Source: Rhodopseudomonas sp. (GTDB taxonomy: Bacteria; Pseudomonadota; Alphaproteobacteria; Rhizobiales; Xanthobacteraceae). Taken from it: a stretch of DNA of 64,000 bases. A program made the translations under genes and the position numbers. Below the pieces are notes generated by a model. That model searched no databases, had not been told where the DNA came from, and saw only the letters and a list, made by a program, of their open reading frames with translations. How positions within the stretch are numbered: position 1 is the first letter of the stretch; each line of letters opens with the position of its first letter. Shown here piece by piece: positions 46,691 through 55,417 of the stretch. The stretch spans positions 29,054-93,053 of the forward strand of contig WGNB01000013.1 in NCBI GenBank assembly GCA_016124795.1. Direction: 5' to 3'.

Positions 46691-47419
46691 ATGCCCGCCA
46701 TCCTCGCCCTCGAAAGCATTGCCAAACGTTTCGGCGCCGTCGTCGTCGCCGACGGCATCGACCTGTCGCTGAACGAAGGCGAAGCGCTCGGCATTATCGG
46801 ACCGAATGGCGCCGGCAAGACCACGCTGTTCGGCATGGCGACCGGCACTGTCAAACCGGATTCCGGCAAGGTGCTGTTTGCCGGCAAGGAGATCACCGCC
46901 TTGCCGCCGGAAAGCCGATGCCGCCTCGGCCTTGCGCGGTCGTTTCAGATCCCGCAGCCGTTTTCCGGCATGACCGTCTTCGAGAACGTGGTGGTCGCCG
47001 CTGCCTTCGGCAATAACGAGCGCGAGAAAACCGTCTACAGCCGTTGTGCCGATCTGCTGGAGCGTTGCGGCCTTGCCGACAAGGCCAACAAGCGCGCCGG
47101 CGGGCTGACGCTGCTTGACCGCAAGCGCCTCGAACTGGCGCGTGCGCTGGCGACCAAGCCGCGCGTGCTGCTGCTCGACGAGGTCGCCGGCGGGCTGACC
47201 GAACACGAATGCACCACGCTGATCGCGCTGATCAAGGACGTGCGCGCCGAAGGCGTCTCGATCATCTGGATCGAGCATGTCGTTCACGCGCTGCTGGCGA
47301 CCGTCGACCGGCTCGCGGTGCTGCACGGCGGCAAGTTCATCGCCTCGGGCGATCCGCACACGGTCATCAAGAGCGCGGAAGTCGCGGAAATCTATATGGG
47401 GATCGCCGCCGATGCATAG
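46691..47419 (+). CDS. livG: ABC transporter ATP-binding protein, LivG-type
   Basis: A 242-residue ATPase. [11 protein letters not shown] is the Walker A; the signature reads GGLTLLDRKRLELARAL, not LSGGQ, as in one LivG subset; LLLDEVAGGLTEHE is Walker B. Typical LivG has an 18-20 residue longer loop. It pairs with LivF downstream. Confidence 0.88.
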   Translation: MPAILALESIAKRFGAVVVADGIDLSLNEGEALGIIGPNGAGKTTLFGMATGTVKPDSGKVLFAGKEITALPPESRCRLGLARSFQIPQPFSGMTVFENVVVAAAFGNNEREKTVYSRCADLLERCGLADKANKRAGGLTLLDRKRLELARALATKPRVLLLDEVAGGLTEHECTTLIALIKDVRAEGVSIIWIEHVVHALLATVDRLAVLHGGKFIASGDPHTVIKSAEVAEIYMGIAADA

Positions 47420-47425
47420 CACATT

Positions 47426-47530
47426 GTCATTCCGGGACGCGCCGAAAGCGCGGACCCGGAATCCAGACGCAGGCACCAAGCTTGTAACTGGATTCCGGGT
47501 CCACGCGCTGCGCGCGTGCCCCGGAATGAC
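47426..47530. repeat. Long intergenic palindrome, GTCATTCCGG family
   Basis: GTCATTCCGGG at the left and CCCCGGAATGAC at the right, with inner CCCGGAATCCAG / CTGGATTCCGGG. It lies between livG and livF. Same family as 7637 and 21446. Confidence 0.85.
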
Positions 47531-47544
47531 GAGAGGACGCGCCG

Positions 47545-48252
47545 ATGCGTGACGATGCCCTTCTCCAGGTCGATGCCATTGACGTTTTCTACGGCGACTT
47601 CCAGGCCCTGTTCGACGTCTCGCTGACCGTCAAGCCCGGTCAGGTTGTCGCGGTGATCGGCGCCAACGGGGCCGGCAAGAGCACGCTGTTGCGGACGATT
47701 GCCGGCCTGATGCATCCGCGCGCCGGCGACATCCAATTCGTCGGCGCCGGCATCGGCCGCGCCCCGGCCTATGACGTCGTCAAGAGCGGCATCGCGCTGG
47801 TGCCGGAAGGCCGCAGGCTGTTTCAATCGCTATCGGTCGAGGAAAACCTCAAGATCGGCGGCCAGTCCGGCCGCCCGGGACCGTGGTCGCTGGATCGCAT
47901 CTATCAACTGTTCCCGGTGCTGTCGGAGCGCCGTCATCTGCCGGCAACGGCGTTGTCCGGCGGCCAGCAACAGATGGCCGCGATCGGCCGCGCGCTGATG
48001 TCCAATCCGAAGCTGCTGCTATGCGACGAGATCAGCCTGGGCCTCGCGCCGATCATCGTGCGCGATATCTACGCGCAACTGCCGGCCATCGTTGGGGACG
48101 GCATGTCGCTGATCATCGTCGAGCAGGACATTGCGCAAGCGCTCAAGGCCGCCAGCCAGGTCTATTGTCTGCAGGAAGGCCGCATCGCCCTGCAAGGCGC
48201 CGCGCATGAGCTGACCCGCGATGCCATCTCAGCCGCCTATTTCGGGGTGTAA
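47545..48252 (+). CDS. livF: ABC transporter ATP-binding protein, LivF-type
   Basis: A 235-residue ATPase. GANGAGKSTLLRTIAG (Walker A), TALSGGQQQMAAIGRALMSN (signature) and LLLCDEISLGLAPIIV (Walker B) match LivF. Its stop lies two bases before livH. It starts after a long palindrome but keeps the operon order. Confidence 0.92.
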   Translation: MRDDALLQVDAIDVFYGDFQALFDVSLTVKPGQVVAVIGANGAGKSTLLRTIAGLMHPRAGDIQFVGAGIGRAPAYDVVKSGIALVPEGRRLFQSLSVEENLKIGGQSGRPGPWSLDRIYQLFPVLSERRHLPATALSGGQQQMAAIGRALMSNPKLLLCDEISLGLAPIIVRDIYAQLPAIVGDGMSLIIVEQDIAQALKAASQVYCLQEGRIALQGAAHELTRDAISAAYFGV

Positions 48253-48254
48253 GC

Positions 48255-49124
48255 ATGACCGAATGGCTCAACGTCATCCTGCAAGGCGTGCTGATCGGCG
48301 GGCTCTATGCCATGTTCGCCGCCGGCCTGTCGCTGATCTTCGGCGTCATGCGGCTCGTCAACATCGCGCATGGCGACCTGATCGTGCTGGCCGCCTATGT
48401 GGCGCTGACGGTGACGGAAGCGATGGGCATCGGTCCCTTGACGTCGCTTATTCTGGTGGTGCCGGCGATGGCGCTGATCGGCTACGCGCTGCAACGGCTG
48501 CTGCTCAACCGCACGCTGGGCGACGACCTGTTGCCGCCCCTGCTGGTCACGTTCGGCCTGTCGATCATCATTCAGAACGGCCTGCTCGAACTGTTCACCG
48601 CCGACAGCCAGAAGCTCAAGGCCGGCGCGGTCGAGATCATGACCTATCACTTGGCCCCCGGCATCTGGATCGGCCTCTTGCCGCTCATTCAGTTCATCGT
48701 CGCGGTCGCGGTGATCGCCGGCCTGCAAGTGCTGTTCTACCGCACCGCGCTGGGCCGCGCCTTCCGCGCCACCTCCGACGACCAGTCGGTCGCGCAACTG
48801 ATGGGTCTCGACACCCGCCATGTCTTCGCGATGGCGATGGCGCTGTCGCTCGCGGTGATCGCCATCGCCGGCGTATTCCTGGCGGTGCGCTCGAACTTCG
48901 ATCCGTCGATCGGGCCGGCGCGGCTGATCTTCGGCTTCGAGGCCGTCATCATCGGCGGTCTCGGCAGCATGTGGGGCACGCTGGCCGGCGGCATCATCCT
49001 CGGCGTGTCGCAGGCGATCGGCGCGCAGATCGATCCCGGCTGGCAATTGCTGGCCGGCCACATTGTCTTCCTCGCCATTCTGGCGGTCAGACCGCAGGGC
49101 CTGTTTCCGAAGGTGTCGGGATGA
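48255..49124 (+). CDS. livH: Branched-chain-type ABC transporter permease, LivH-type
   Basis: A 289-residue membrane protein with about eight helices. LQGVLIGGLYAMFAAGLSLIF, RLVNIAHGDLIVLAAYVAL and the loop ALGRAFRATSDDQSVAQLMG LDTRHVFAMA are LivH hallmarks. Its TGA overlaps the livM ATG. Confidence 0.93.
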   Translation: MTEWLNVILQGVLIGGLYAMFAAGLSLIFGVMRLVNIAHGDLIVLAAYVALTVTEAMGIGPLTSLILVVPAMALIGYALQRLLLNRTLGDDLLPPLLVTFGLSIIIQNGLLELFTADSQKLKAGAVEIMTYHLAPGIWIGLLPLIQFIVAVAVIAGLQVLFYRTALGRAFRATSDDQSVAQLMGLDTRHVFAMAMALSLAVIAIAGVFLAVRSNFDPSIGPARLIFGFEAVIIGGLGSMWGTLAGGIILGVSQAIGAQIDPGWQLLAGHIVFLAILAVRPQGLFPKVSG

Positions 49125-50140
49125 GCGGATATTCAGTCGAACACGCGACCCGCTCCAGCCGCGTCGGCGTCGCGGTCATTGCCATCGCATTGGTCGTTCT
49201 GGCGACGGCGCCCTTCTGGGGCGATCGCCAGACGCTGCGGCTGCTGGCCGAGCTGTTCACCTTCGTGGCGCTCGCCAGCCTGTGGAACCTGCTGGCCGGC
49301 TACGCCGGACTGGTCTCGGTCGGTCAACAGGCCTTTGTCGGCCTCGGCGCTTATCTCTTGTTCGCGATGGTCATTCTCGCCGGCGTCCACCCGATCGCGG
49401 CGATCTTCATCGCCGGCCCGATCGCCGCTTTGGTATCGATCCCGGTCGCGGCGCTGACATTCCGGCTGCGCGGCGCCTATTTCGCCATCGGCACCTGGGT
49501 GGTCGCGGAAGTTTTCCGCCTGCTCGCCTCGCAGATTTCCGTGCTGGGCGGCGGCTCCGGCGTCAGCCTGCCGGCCTCGGTGGTGATCGCGATGGCGCCG
49601 ACGCGTACCGCGCGTGAGTTCGAGTTGTATTGGCTGGCGCTCGGCCTCACCGTGCTGGTGCTGGCGGCCATCGTCATGCTGCTGCGCTCGCGCCACGGTC
49701 TGGCGCTGACCGCAATCCGCGACAATGAAGTGGCCGCCCAGAGCAACGGCATCGACGTCACGCGCGTCAAACTGATCGTTTATGTGCTGACCGCCTTCGG
49801 CACTGCCATGGTCGGCGCGCTGATCTTCCTGATGAAGCTGCGGGTCTCGCCGGATACGGCCTTCAGCGTCAACGACTGGACCGCTTTCGTCATCTTCATC
49901 ACCGTGATCGGCGGCATCGGCCGCGTCGAAGGCCCGATCATCGGCACGATCATCTTCTTCTTCATGCGCCAGACGCTGTCCGATCTCGGCAGCCTTTACC
50001 TCTTGATCATGGGCGCGGTCGCCATCGTCGTGATGTTGTGGGCGCCGAAGGGCCTTTGGGGGCTGATCGCCGAACGCTTCGGCTGGCAGGCCCTGCCTCT
50101 GCAACGCCATCTGGTCTCCACGCCGCAGGACAAATCATGA
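49121..50140 (+). CDS. livM: Branched-chain-type ABC transporter permease, LivM-type
   Basis: A 339-residue membrane protein starting at 49121 in ATGA overlap with livH. LLAGYAGLVSVGQQAFVGLG, AYFAIGTWVVAEVFRL and LLRSRHGLALTAIRDNEVAA QSNGIDV are LivM signatures. Its own stop overlaps the next gene (ATGA at 50137-50140). Confidence 0.93.
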   Translation: MSGYSVEHATRSSRVGVAVIAIALVVLATAPFWGDRQTLRLLAELFTFVALASLWNLLAGYAGLVSVGQQAFVGLGAYLLFAMVILAGVHPIAAIFIAGPIAALVSIPVAALTFRLRGAYFAIGTWVVAEVFRLLASQISVLGGGSGVSLPASVVIAMAPTRTAREFELYWLALGLTVLVLAAIVMLLRSRHGLALTAIRDNEVAAQSNGIDVTRVKLIVYVLTAFGTAMVGALIFLMKLRVSPDTAFSVNDWTAFVIFITVIGGIGRVEGPIIGTIIFFFMRQTLSDLGSLYLLIMGAVAIVVMLWAPKGLWGLIAERFGWQALPLQRHLVSTPQDKS

Positions 50141-51141
50141 GCCCGATTATCGACATCTATACCCATATCTTTCCCGAGCGCTTTTTCGAGGAAATGATCC
50201 GGATCAAGCCGGACCTCGGCAATATGGGCAAGCGGCTGCGCGGCATCACCAAGCTGTTCGATCTCGATGCCCGGTTCCGCGAAATGGACCAGTTCGGCGA
50301 TTACCGTCAGATCGTCTCGCTGCCCAATCCGGCGATCGAGGATATCGCCAATCCGCAGGACGGCATGACGCTGGCGCGGATCGCCAACGATACGATGGCC
50401 GAATTGTGCCGCAAATATCCGGAGCGCTTTCCGACCTTCGCGGCCGCCTTGTGCCTCACCGATATCGAAGCCTCGGTGGCCGAAGCCCGCCGCGCGATCA
50501 AGGATCTCGGCGCGCGTGGCATTCTGCTTTACACCAACGTCGCCGGCGAACCGCTCGACGACCCCAAATTCGAACCGATCTTCGCGCTGATGGCCGAACT
50601 CGACCTGCCGATCTGGCTGCACCCGGTCGGCACCGCGTCGATGCCGGATTACCCGGCCGAGAAGAAGTCGCGCTTCGAGATGTGGTGGTGCTTCCACTGG
50701 CCCTATGAGACGTCGGTCGCCATGGTCCGTATGGTATTTTCAGGGCTGTTCGATCGCTACCCGAAGCTCAAGGTCATCACCCACCATCTCGGCGGGATGA
50801 TTCCGTATTATGACGGCCGGGTCGGCCCCGGCCTGGAGGTGCTCGGCCAGCGCACCGCCGACGAGGACTACTCGAAAATCCTGCCGTCGCTGAAGCGTCC
50901 GCATATGGACTACCTGCACGGCTTTTTCGCCGACACCGCCATGTTCGGCGGCGGCGCTCATGCTACCCGTTGCGGTTACGAATTCTTCGGCGCCGACCAG
51001 GTGGTGTTCGCCACCGATGCGCCGCTCGGACCCATTGCGAAGACCATCGAAACCGTCACGAAACTCGACCTCGCGCCGGACGACCGGCGCAAGCTGATGG
51101 TCGGCAACGCCGAAAAACTTCTGAACATGAAGTTCGGCTGA
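50137..51141 (+). CDS. Amidohydrolase family protein (COG2159)
   Basis: A 334-residue TIM-barrel protein, coupled to livM. The N-terminal metal site reads DIYTHIFPERFFEE, with Tyr in place of the first His of the usual DxHxH. Later motifs are YTNVAGEPLDDPKFEPIFAL, LPIWLHPVGTASMP (His), VITHHLGGMIPYY (His) and VVFATDAPLGP (Asp). Single-metal or aromatic-decarboxylase-like chemistry is likely. As last gene of the import/catabolic operon, it could act on the imported substrate. Confidence 0.85.
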   Translation: MSPIIDIYTHIFPERFFEEMIRIKPDLGNMGKRLRGITKLFDLDARFREMDQFGDYRQIVSLPNPAIEDIANPQDGMTLARIANDTMAELCRKYPERFPTFAAALCLTDIEASVAEARRAIKDLGARGILLYTNVAGEPLDDPKFEPIFALMAELDLPIWLHPVGTASMPDYPAEKKSRFEMWWCFHWPYETSVAMVRMVFSGLFDRYPKLKVITHHLGGMIPYYDGRVGPGLEVLGQRTADEDYSKILPSLKRPHMDYLHGFFADTAMFGGGAHATRCGYEFFGADQVVFATDAPLGPIAKTIETVTKLDLAPDDRRKLMVGNAEKLLNMKFG

Positions 51142-51148
51142 ACCGCCG

Positions 51149-51322
51149 TTACTTCCTGTTCTTCTTTTCGGAATCGGCCGCGCCGGTCGTGCCGGGATTG
51201 AAGGATGGCGGGTCGCTCGCCGGGAAGCTCTCGTCGGAATCGACCGTAACCTGGTCTTCTTCCTGCTCGATGCGCTTGCGTTCGTCTTCGGCGTGGTCGC
51301 TCGGCTTTTCTTTTCCGGTCAT
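51149..51322 (-). CDS. Small DESFPASDPPS-motif protein
   Basis: A 57-residue hydrophilic protein starting MTGKEKPSDHAEDERKRIEQ. Residues about 29-39 read DESFPASDPPS, a motif seen in many short soil-bacterial proteins of unknown function. The end is lysine-rich (SEKKNRK). Only seven bases separate its stop from the convergent amidohydrolase stop. GGGGGTATCC upstream is a weak ribosome site. Confidence 0.6.
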   Translation of the reverse strand: MTGKEKPSDHAEDERKRIEQEEDQVTVDSDESFPASDPPSFNPGTTGAADSEKKNRK

Positions 51323-51415
51323 GGATACCCCCGAATGTGAAGGCGGCCGCCAATTGCCGCTGCCCGATATATAGTAACCGGCAGCGGCAGAAAAAGTTCC
51401 ATTCGCCCGCCGGGC

Positions 51416-53326
51416 TCACAAATCCTGGCGAATCCACTCGGTCTGGACGTCCTCGCACCAGTTGCCGACGTTCCACTGGCCCCAGGCCCCAAGCCCGCCG
51501 CGCGGGTCATCGCCGGCATAGACCGGCACATGGATGACCGACAGACCGTCATGCGCATGCGCGGTCTTCAAGGCGGTCCGCAAGGTGTCGGCGTCACCGC
51601 CGCCGTCGACGGCCATGACGCCGCCGACGGCGCCGGCCAGCTGCACATAATCGACCGCGACCCGATCGCTGGTTTTGAACTCAGCCTGGTACTGCGCCAA
51701 TTGCAGGCCGGTGATCGCCGCCATGCGCCGGTTATCAAAAATCACGATCATGCCGCGCACGCCATGCTCGACCGCGTCGATCAGCACTTGCGGGTTCATC
51801 ATGAAGGAGCCGTCGCCGGTGAAAGCGATCGAATAACGCGGACGGTCGGCCGCCGCCGACGCCAGCAGCGCGCTGACGGCAAAGCCCATATAGGACGCGC
51901 CGGATTCGGTATAAGTATCGCCGGTCCGGTCGTCCTCGACGATCTGGAAGCCGTTGGCCTGAACGTCGCCCGCGTCGAAGAATTTCGCCGCATCGACCGA
52001 CCTGGCGAAATCGGCAACGATCTTGATCGCGGCCGGCTGCGGCAGGACCGGCTTGCGCCAGACATCGTCGCGCAAGGACGGACAGGCGAAGCGTTCGGCC
52101 TTATAGGCCGCCCATTCGGCCTTCTTCGCAGCGCAGACTTTCAGCCAGTCCGCCTTGTTGCGGGCAGCGCCGGCTTTCTCGAGCCGGACGGCCAGCCGCT
52201 CGACGACGGTCCCGATATCGCCGGTCAGTGCAAGCGTGTTGTTGTAATGCAGCGCGTCGGCCAGATCGCCATTGATGTTGATAACGGCCTCGGCCTTCTT
52301 GTAGCCGATGCCGGAACAATCGGCCTGGCAGACCGCGCGCGAACCGATGACGATCACCAGTTCGGCCTCCGCCATCGCATAATTGCCGCTGATCGAGCCT
52401 TTCGACCCGCCGACATGCATGTTCTGCGGATGCGCATCGGGCAATACGCCGGTCGAACCGGGCGACAAGGCCACCGCCGCGCCGGCAGCTTCCGCCAGCC
52501 GGGTAATCGCCGCATCGAAGCCGCGCGTGCCGCCGCCGGCCTTGATCGTCACCCGTGACGCCCTGGCAATCATCGCCGCGGCATCATCGAGTGCGGCGTC
52601 ATCGGCCGGCGCCATCGGCGTCAATTGCGGACGCGCCGGCAACCCGGCGAGATTGACCGTCAGCCGGGCCGGCTGGGTATTGAGCGGCAGCAACAGATAA
52701 AACGGGCCGGCGCGATAGGGATCATTGACCGCCAGCGCGCCGCGCCGCAGCGCATCGCGCACCGCCTCCGGCGTATGCAGCACATAAGAGCCACCGAGGA
52801 TCGCCGTCATCCGGCCGAAAGCGCCCTGCTCCTGCTTGGGCACCTGCTGCATATTGTAGCCTTCGCCGTAGGTCGTCTCGTCGCCATAGATATGATAGAC
52901 GCCGACGCCGTTCGAAGCCGCCGCCAGCGAACCGGCGAAAGCCTGCATGCCGCCCGGCCCGATCGACGTGACAACGGCGCAGACCTCGCCATATTGCCAG
53001 CGCAACGCCGTCGCGGCGTGAGCGATCTCGACTTCGTTGCGGCCATTGATCGTCCGGGTCGCGCCTTCCGCTTCGTAAAGGCGCAGCACGTTGCCGAGAT
53101 CGGTCGAACCATGCCCGAAGATCGCGAAATATTTCCGCACGCCCTGTTTCAAGAGCCCGAGTACCAGCGCTTCCGACAAGGTCGTTTCCACCAGCTTCGG
53201 CAGCGTGCCGGCCGCCAGAGCCTGTTCGACGCCGCCGGCATCGCGAATGGCGCGGGCGCGGCCACGCATCGCGCGATCGTTCTCGGTTTCAGGTGTGCGC
53301 GTCAGCATCATCCGATCAAGCTCCAT
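51416..53326 (-). CDS. ThDP-binding enzyme, IolD-like
   Basis: A 636-residue thiamine-diphosphate enzyme; ATG at 53326 overlaps the TctA stop (TAATG). The N-terminal pyrimidine domain has FGHGSTDLGNVLRLYEAEGA and RNEVEIAHAATALRWQYGEV with the catalytic Glu. The PP domain has TGDGSFMMNPQVLIDAVEHG (GDG) and FDNRRMAAITGLQ (N of the GDG-NN motif). The resemblance is to IolD-type trihydroxycyclohexanedione hydrolases, so a C-C cleaving hydrolase of a cyclic dione is plausible. Last gene of the operon. Confidence 0.85.
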   Translation of the reverse strand: MELDRMMLTRTPETENDRAMRGRARAIRDAGGVEQALAAGTLPKLVETTLSEALVLGLLKQGVRKYFAIFGHGSTDLGNVLRLYEAEGATRTINGRNEVEIAHAATALRWQYGEVCAVVTSIGPGGMQAFAGSLAAASNGVGVYHIYGDETTYGEGYNMQQVPKQEQGAFGRMTAILGGSYVLHTPEAVRDALRRGALAVNDPYRAGPFYLLLPLNTQPARLTVNLAGLPARPQLTPMAPADDAALDDAAAMIARASRVTIKAGGGTRGFDAAITRLAEAAGAAVALSPGSTGVLPDAHPQNMHVGGSKGSISGNYAMAEAELVIVIGSRAVCQADCSGIGYKKAEAVININGDLADALHYNNTLALTGDIGTVVERLAVRLEKAGAARNKADWLKVCAAKKAEWAAYKAERFACPSLRDDVWRKPVLPQPAAIKIVADFARSVDAAKFFDAGDVQANGFQIVEDDRTGDTYTESGASYMGFAVSALLASAAADRPRYSIAFTGDGSFMMNPQVLIDAVEHGVRGMIVIFDNRRMAAITGLQLAQYQAEFKTSDRVAVDYVQLAGAVGGVMAVDGGGDADTLRTALKTAHAHDGLSVIHVPVYAGDDPRGGLGAWGQWNVGNWCEDVQTEWIRQDL

Positions 53327-54846
53327 TACGCCGCGGGCACGCCGGCCTTGCCACGTTCCCGGGCGCGCGCATTGGCGCGCAGGTTGCCAACGACGTGACC
53401 GCCGATGATCAGCAACGCCAATCCGAAGAACAGCAACGCCGGCCACGACGAATAGAAGATCGACAGATGCCCCTCCGACATGATCAGGGCGGTGCGCGAT
53501 TCCCGCTCCAGCGTCGGCCCGAGCACCAGACCGAGCAGGATCGGCGCCACCGGAATGCGCGCCCGCAGCAGCAGATAGCCGGCCAGGCCGATGACCATCA
53601 TCACCACCACGTCGAACAACGTATTGCGGATCGCGAAGGAGCCGAGCGCGCACATCACCAGAATGCCGACCGACAGGAGGTGCGCCGGCACCCGCAGGGC
53701 ATGAACGAACAGACGCACGCCATAGAGCTGCATGATCACCACCGCGACATAGGCGAACAGGAACAGCACATAGATATTGGCGATCACCGCCGGCTTCTCG
53801 ACGAACAACAGCGGGCCGGGCTGAATGCCATGAATGAGCAGACCGCCGAGAATGATCGCGGTCGCCGGATCGCCGGGAATGCCGAGACCAAGCAAGGGAA
53901 TCATCGCGCCGCCGGTCACCGCGTGATTGGCCGTCTCCGGCGCGATCACGCCAGCGAGATCGCCCTTGCCCATACGCTCGGGATGCGGATGGAAGCGCCT
54001 CGCCTGATCGTAAGCCAGGAACGCGGCGATCGGCCCGCCGGTGCCGGGAATGGCGCCAATCACCGTGCCGATCAGGCTCGACCGCAACAGGTTCCACCAA
54101 TGAGCCAGTATCAATTTAATATTCGGCAATTCGACATTGACGGCGGCGGCTTCGACCTTGGCCTCGCGACCGCTTTTCCAGGCCGACAGCGCGGCAATCG
54201 CGTGCGGCACGGCGAACAGGCCGATCATCGCCACCAGGAGATCGACGCCTTGCAGCATCGTGGTGTTGCCGAAGGTGAAGCGCGGAATGCCGTCGAGCGG
54301 GTCCTGCCCGATCGACATCACCATCAGCCCGAGCACGCCGCCGATCATGCCGCGCACCAGCGACTTTTCGGCAAGCCCGCAGATCGTCGACAGCCCGAAT
54401 ATCACCAACGCGGTGATCTCGGCCGGCCCGAAGGCCAGCGCAACCCGCGCCAGCGCCTGCACCGCCACCAGCATGATGACGAGACTCAGGATGCCGCCAA
54501 TGCCGGCCGACACGGTGGCAACGCCGATGGCGAGGCTCGCCTTGTTGTTGCGCGCCAGCATATGACCGTCGAGCACGGTGGCCGCCGCCGACGGCGTGCC
54601 CGGCACGCCAATCAGGATCGCCGAGATCGCGCCGCCGGTCATGCCGCCGATATAAGTCGACAGCATCACCGCGATCGCCGGCTCGTTGCCCATGCCGAAG
54701 GTGATTGGCAGCACCATTGCCAGCGCCATGCTGTAGGTGAGCCCCGGAATCGCACCAAAGATCAGGCCGACGGCGGAACCGAACAAGGTTGCCGCCAGCA
54801 CCTGCCAGGTCGCCGCATGGGCCAAGGCCGTGACGATCACATCCAT
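53326..54846 (-). CDS. tctA: TctA-family large membrane subunit
   Basis: A 506-residue polytopic protein. VGLIFGAIPGLTYSMALAMV, YIGGMTGGAISAILIGVPGT and AIPGTGGPIAAFLAYDQARR are the paired PG loops of TctA. AVTGGAMIPLLGLGIPGDPA follows. TAATG overlap with the ThDP-enzyme gene. Carboxylate uptake channel of the TctCBA set; distinct from the TctA at 4198. Confidence 0.92.
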   Translation of the reverse strand: MDVIVTALAHAATWQVLAATLFGSAVGLIFGAIPGLTYSMALAMVLPITFGMGNEPAIAVMLSTYIGGMTGGAISAILIGVPGTPSAAATVLDGHMLARNNKASLAIGVATVSAGIGGILSLVIMLVAVQALARVALAFGPAEITALVIFGLSTICGLAEKSLVRGMIGGVLGLMVMSIGQDPLDGIPRFTFGNTTMLQGVDLLVAMIGLFAVPHAIAALSAWKSGREAKVEAAAVNVELPNIKLILAHWWNLLRSSLIGTVIGAIPGTGGPIAAFLAYDQARRFHPHPERMGKGDLAGVIAPETANHAVTGGAMIPLLGLGIPGDPATAIILGGLLIHGIQPGPLLFVEKPAVIANIYVLFLFAYVAVVIMQLYGVRLFVHALRVPAHLLSVGILVMCALGSFAIRNTLFDVVVMMVIGLAGYLLLRARIPVAPILLGLVLGPTLERESRTALIMSEGHLSIFYSSWPALLFFGLALLIIGGHVVGNLRANARARERGKAGVPAA

Positions 54847-54909
54847 TTCAATTCTTTCCCGCGCATGATCTCGTCCAAAGCCCGGTTCATGCTTTCGTTG
54901 CCATGCGCG

Positions 54910-55407
54910 TTAGAACCAATCGATCAAGGTGCCATGCGGCAGATAAACGCCCATGCCCTTGCCGAGCGCCAGCCAGATGGTCAGCGCCAGACCGAGCGAA
55001 ACCGCCGCCACCATCCCCGGCGAGCGGCGCTTGAGCACGACGACCAGAAACCCGGCCACGGCCGCGACCGTGCCGAGCAGGAAGCCGACCCAATCGAGCA
55101 ACACGACGTAAATCGCGAGAAACCCGAAGGTCGCGACCAAAGCCCAGACTTCGGCCCGCCGATCCGGCGCGGCATCGTCAGCGACATCGTCGGCCGCGTC
55201 CGCCGGCCCGCCCGTCGCGAAACTGCCGACGATCAGCAACAGCGACAGGCCGGCCAGCAGCACACCCATGGCCAGCGGAAAACCGCGTGGACCGACGCGC
55301 GCGCCATCGTCGACGCCCGGAATGGTCCAGTAGACGCCGACCAGCCAGAGCACGGCGACCGCGAGCAGTATAATGCCGGCCAACCTGTCGCTTTTGGTTT
55401 GTGTCAC
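54910..55407 (-). CDS. tctB: TctB-family small membrane subunit
   Basis: A 165-residue protein with four hydrophobic segments. DDGARVGPRGFPLAMGVLLA is the TctB signature segment. Starts 10 bases after the tctC stop. Confidence 0.85.
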   Translation of the reverse strand: MTQTKSDRLAGIILLAVAVLWLVGVYWTIPGVDDGARVGPRGFPLAMGVLLAGLSLLLIVGSFATGGPADAADDVADDAAPDRRAEVWALVATFGFLAIYVVLLDWVGFLLGTVAAVAGFLVVVLKRRSPGMVAAVSLGLALTIWLALGKGMGVYLPHGTLIDWF

Positions 55408-55417
55408 GGCCGCAGAC

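Noticed and set aside
45200..47479. A 759-codon open frame opposite the binding-protein and livG genes
   Set aside because: Composition is that of an antisense shadow; the plus-strand genes have clear families and ribosome sites.
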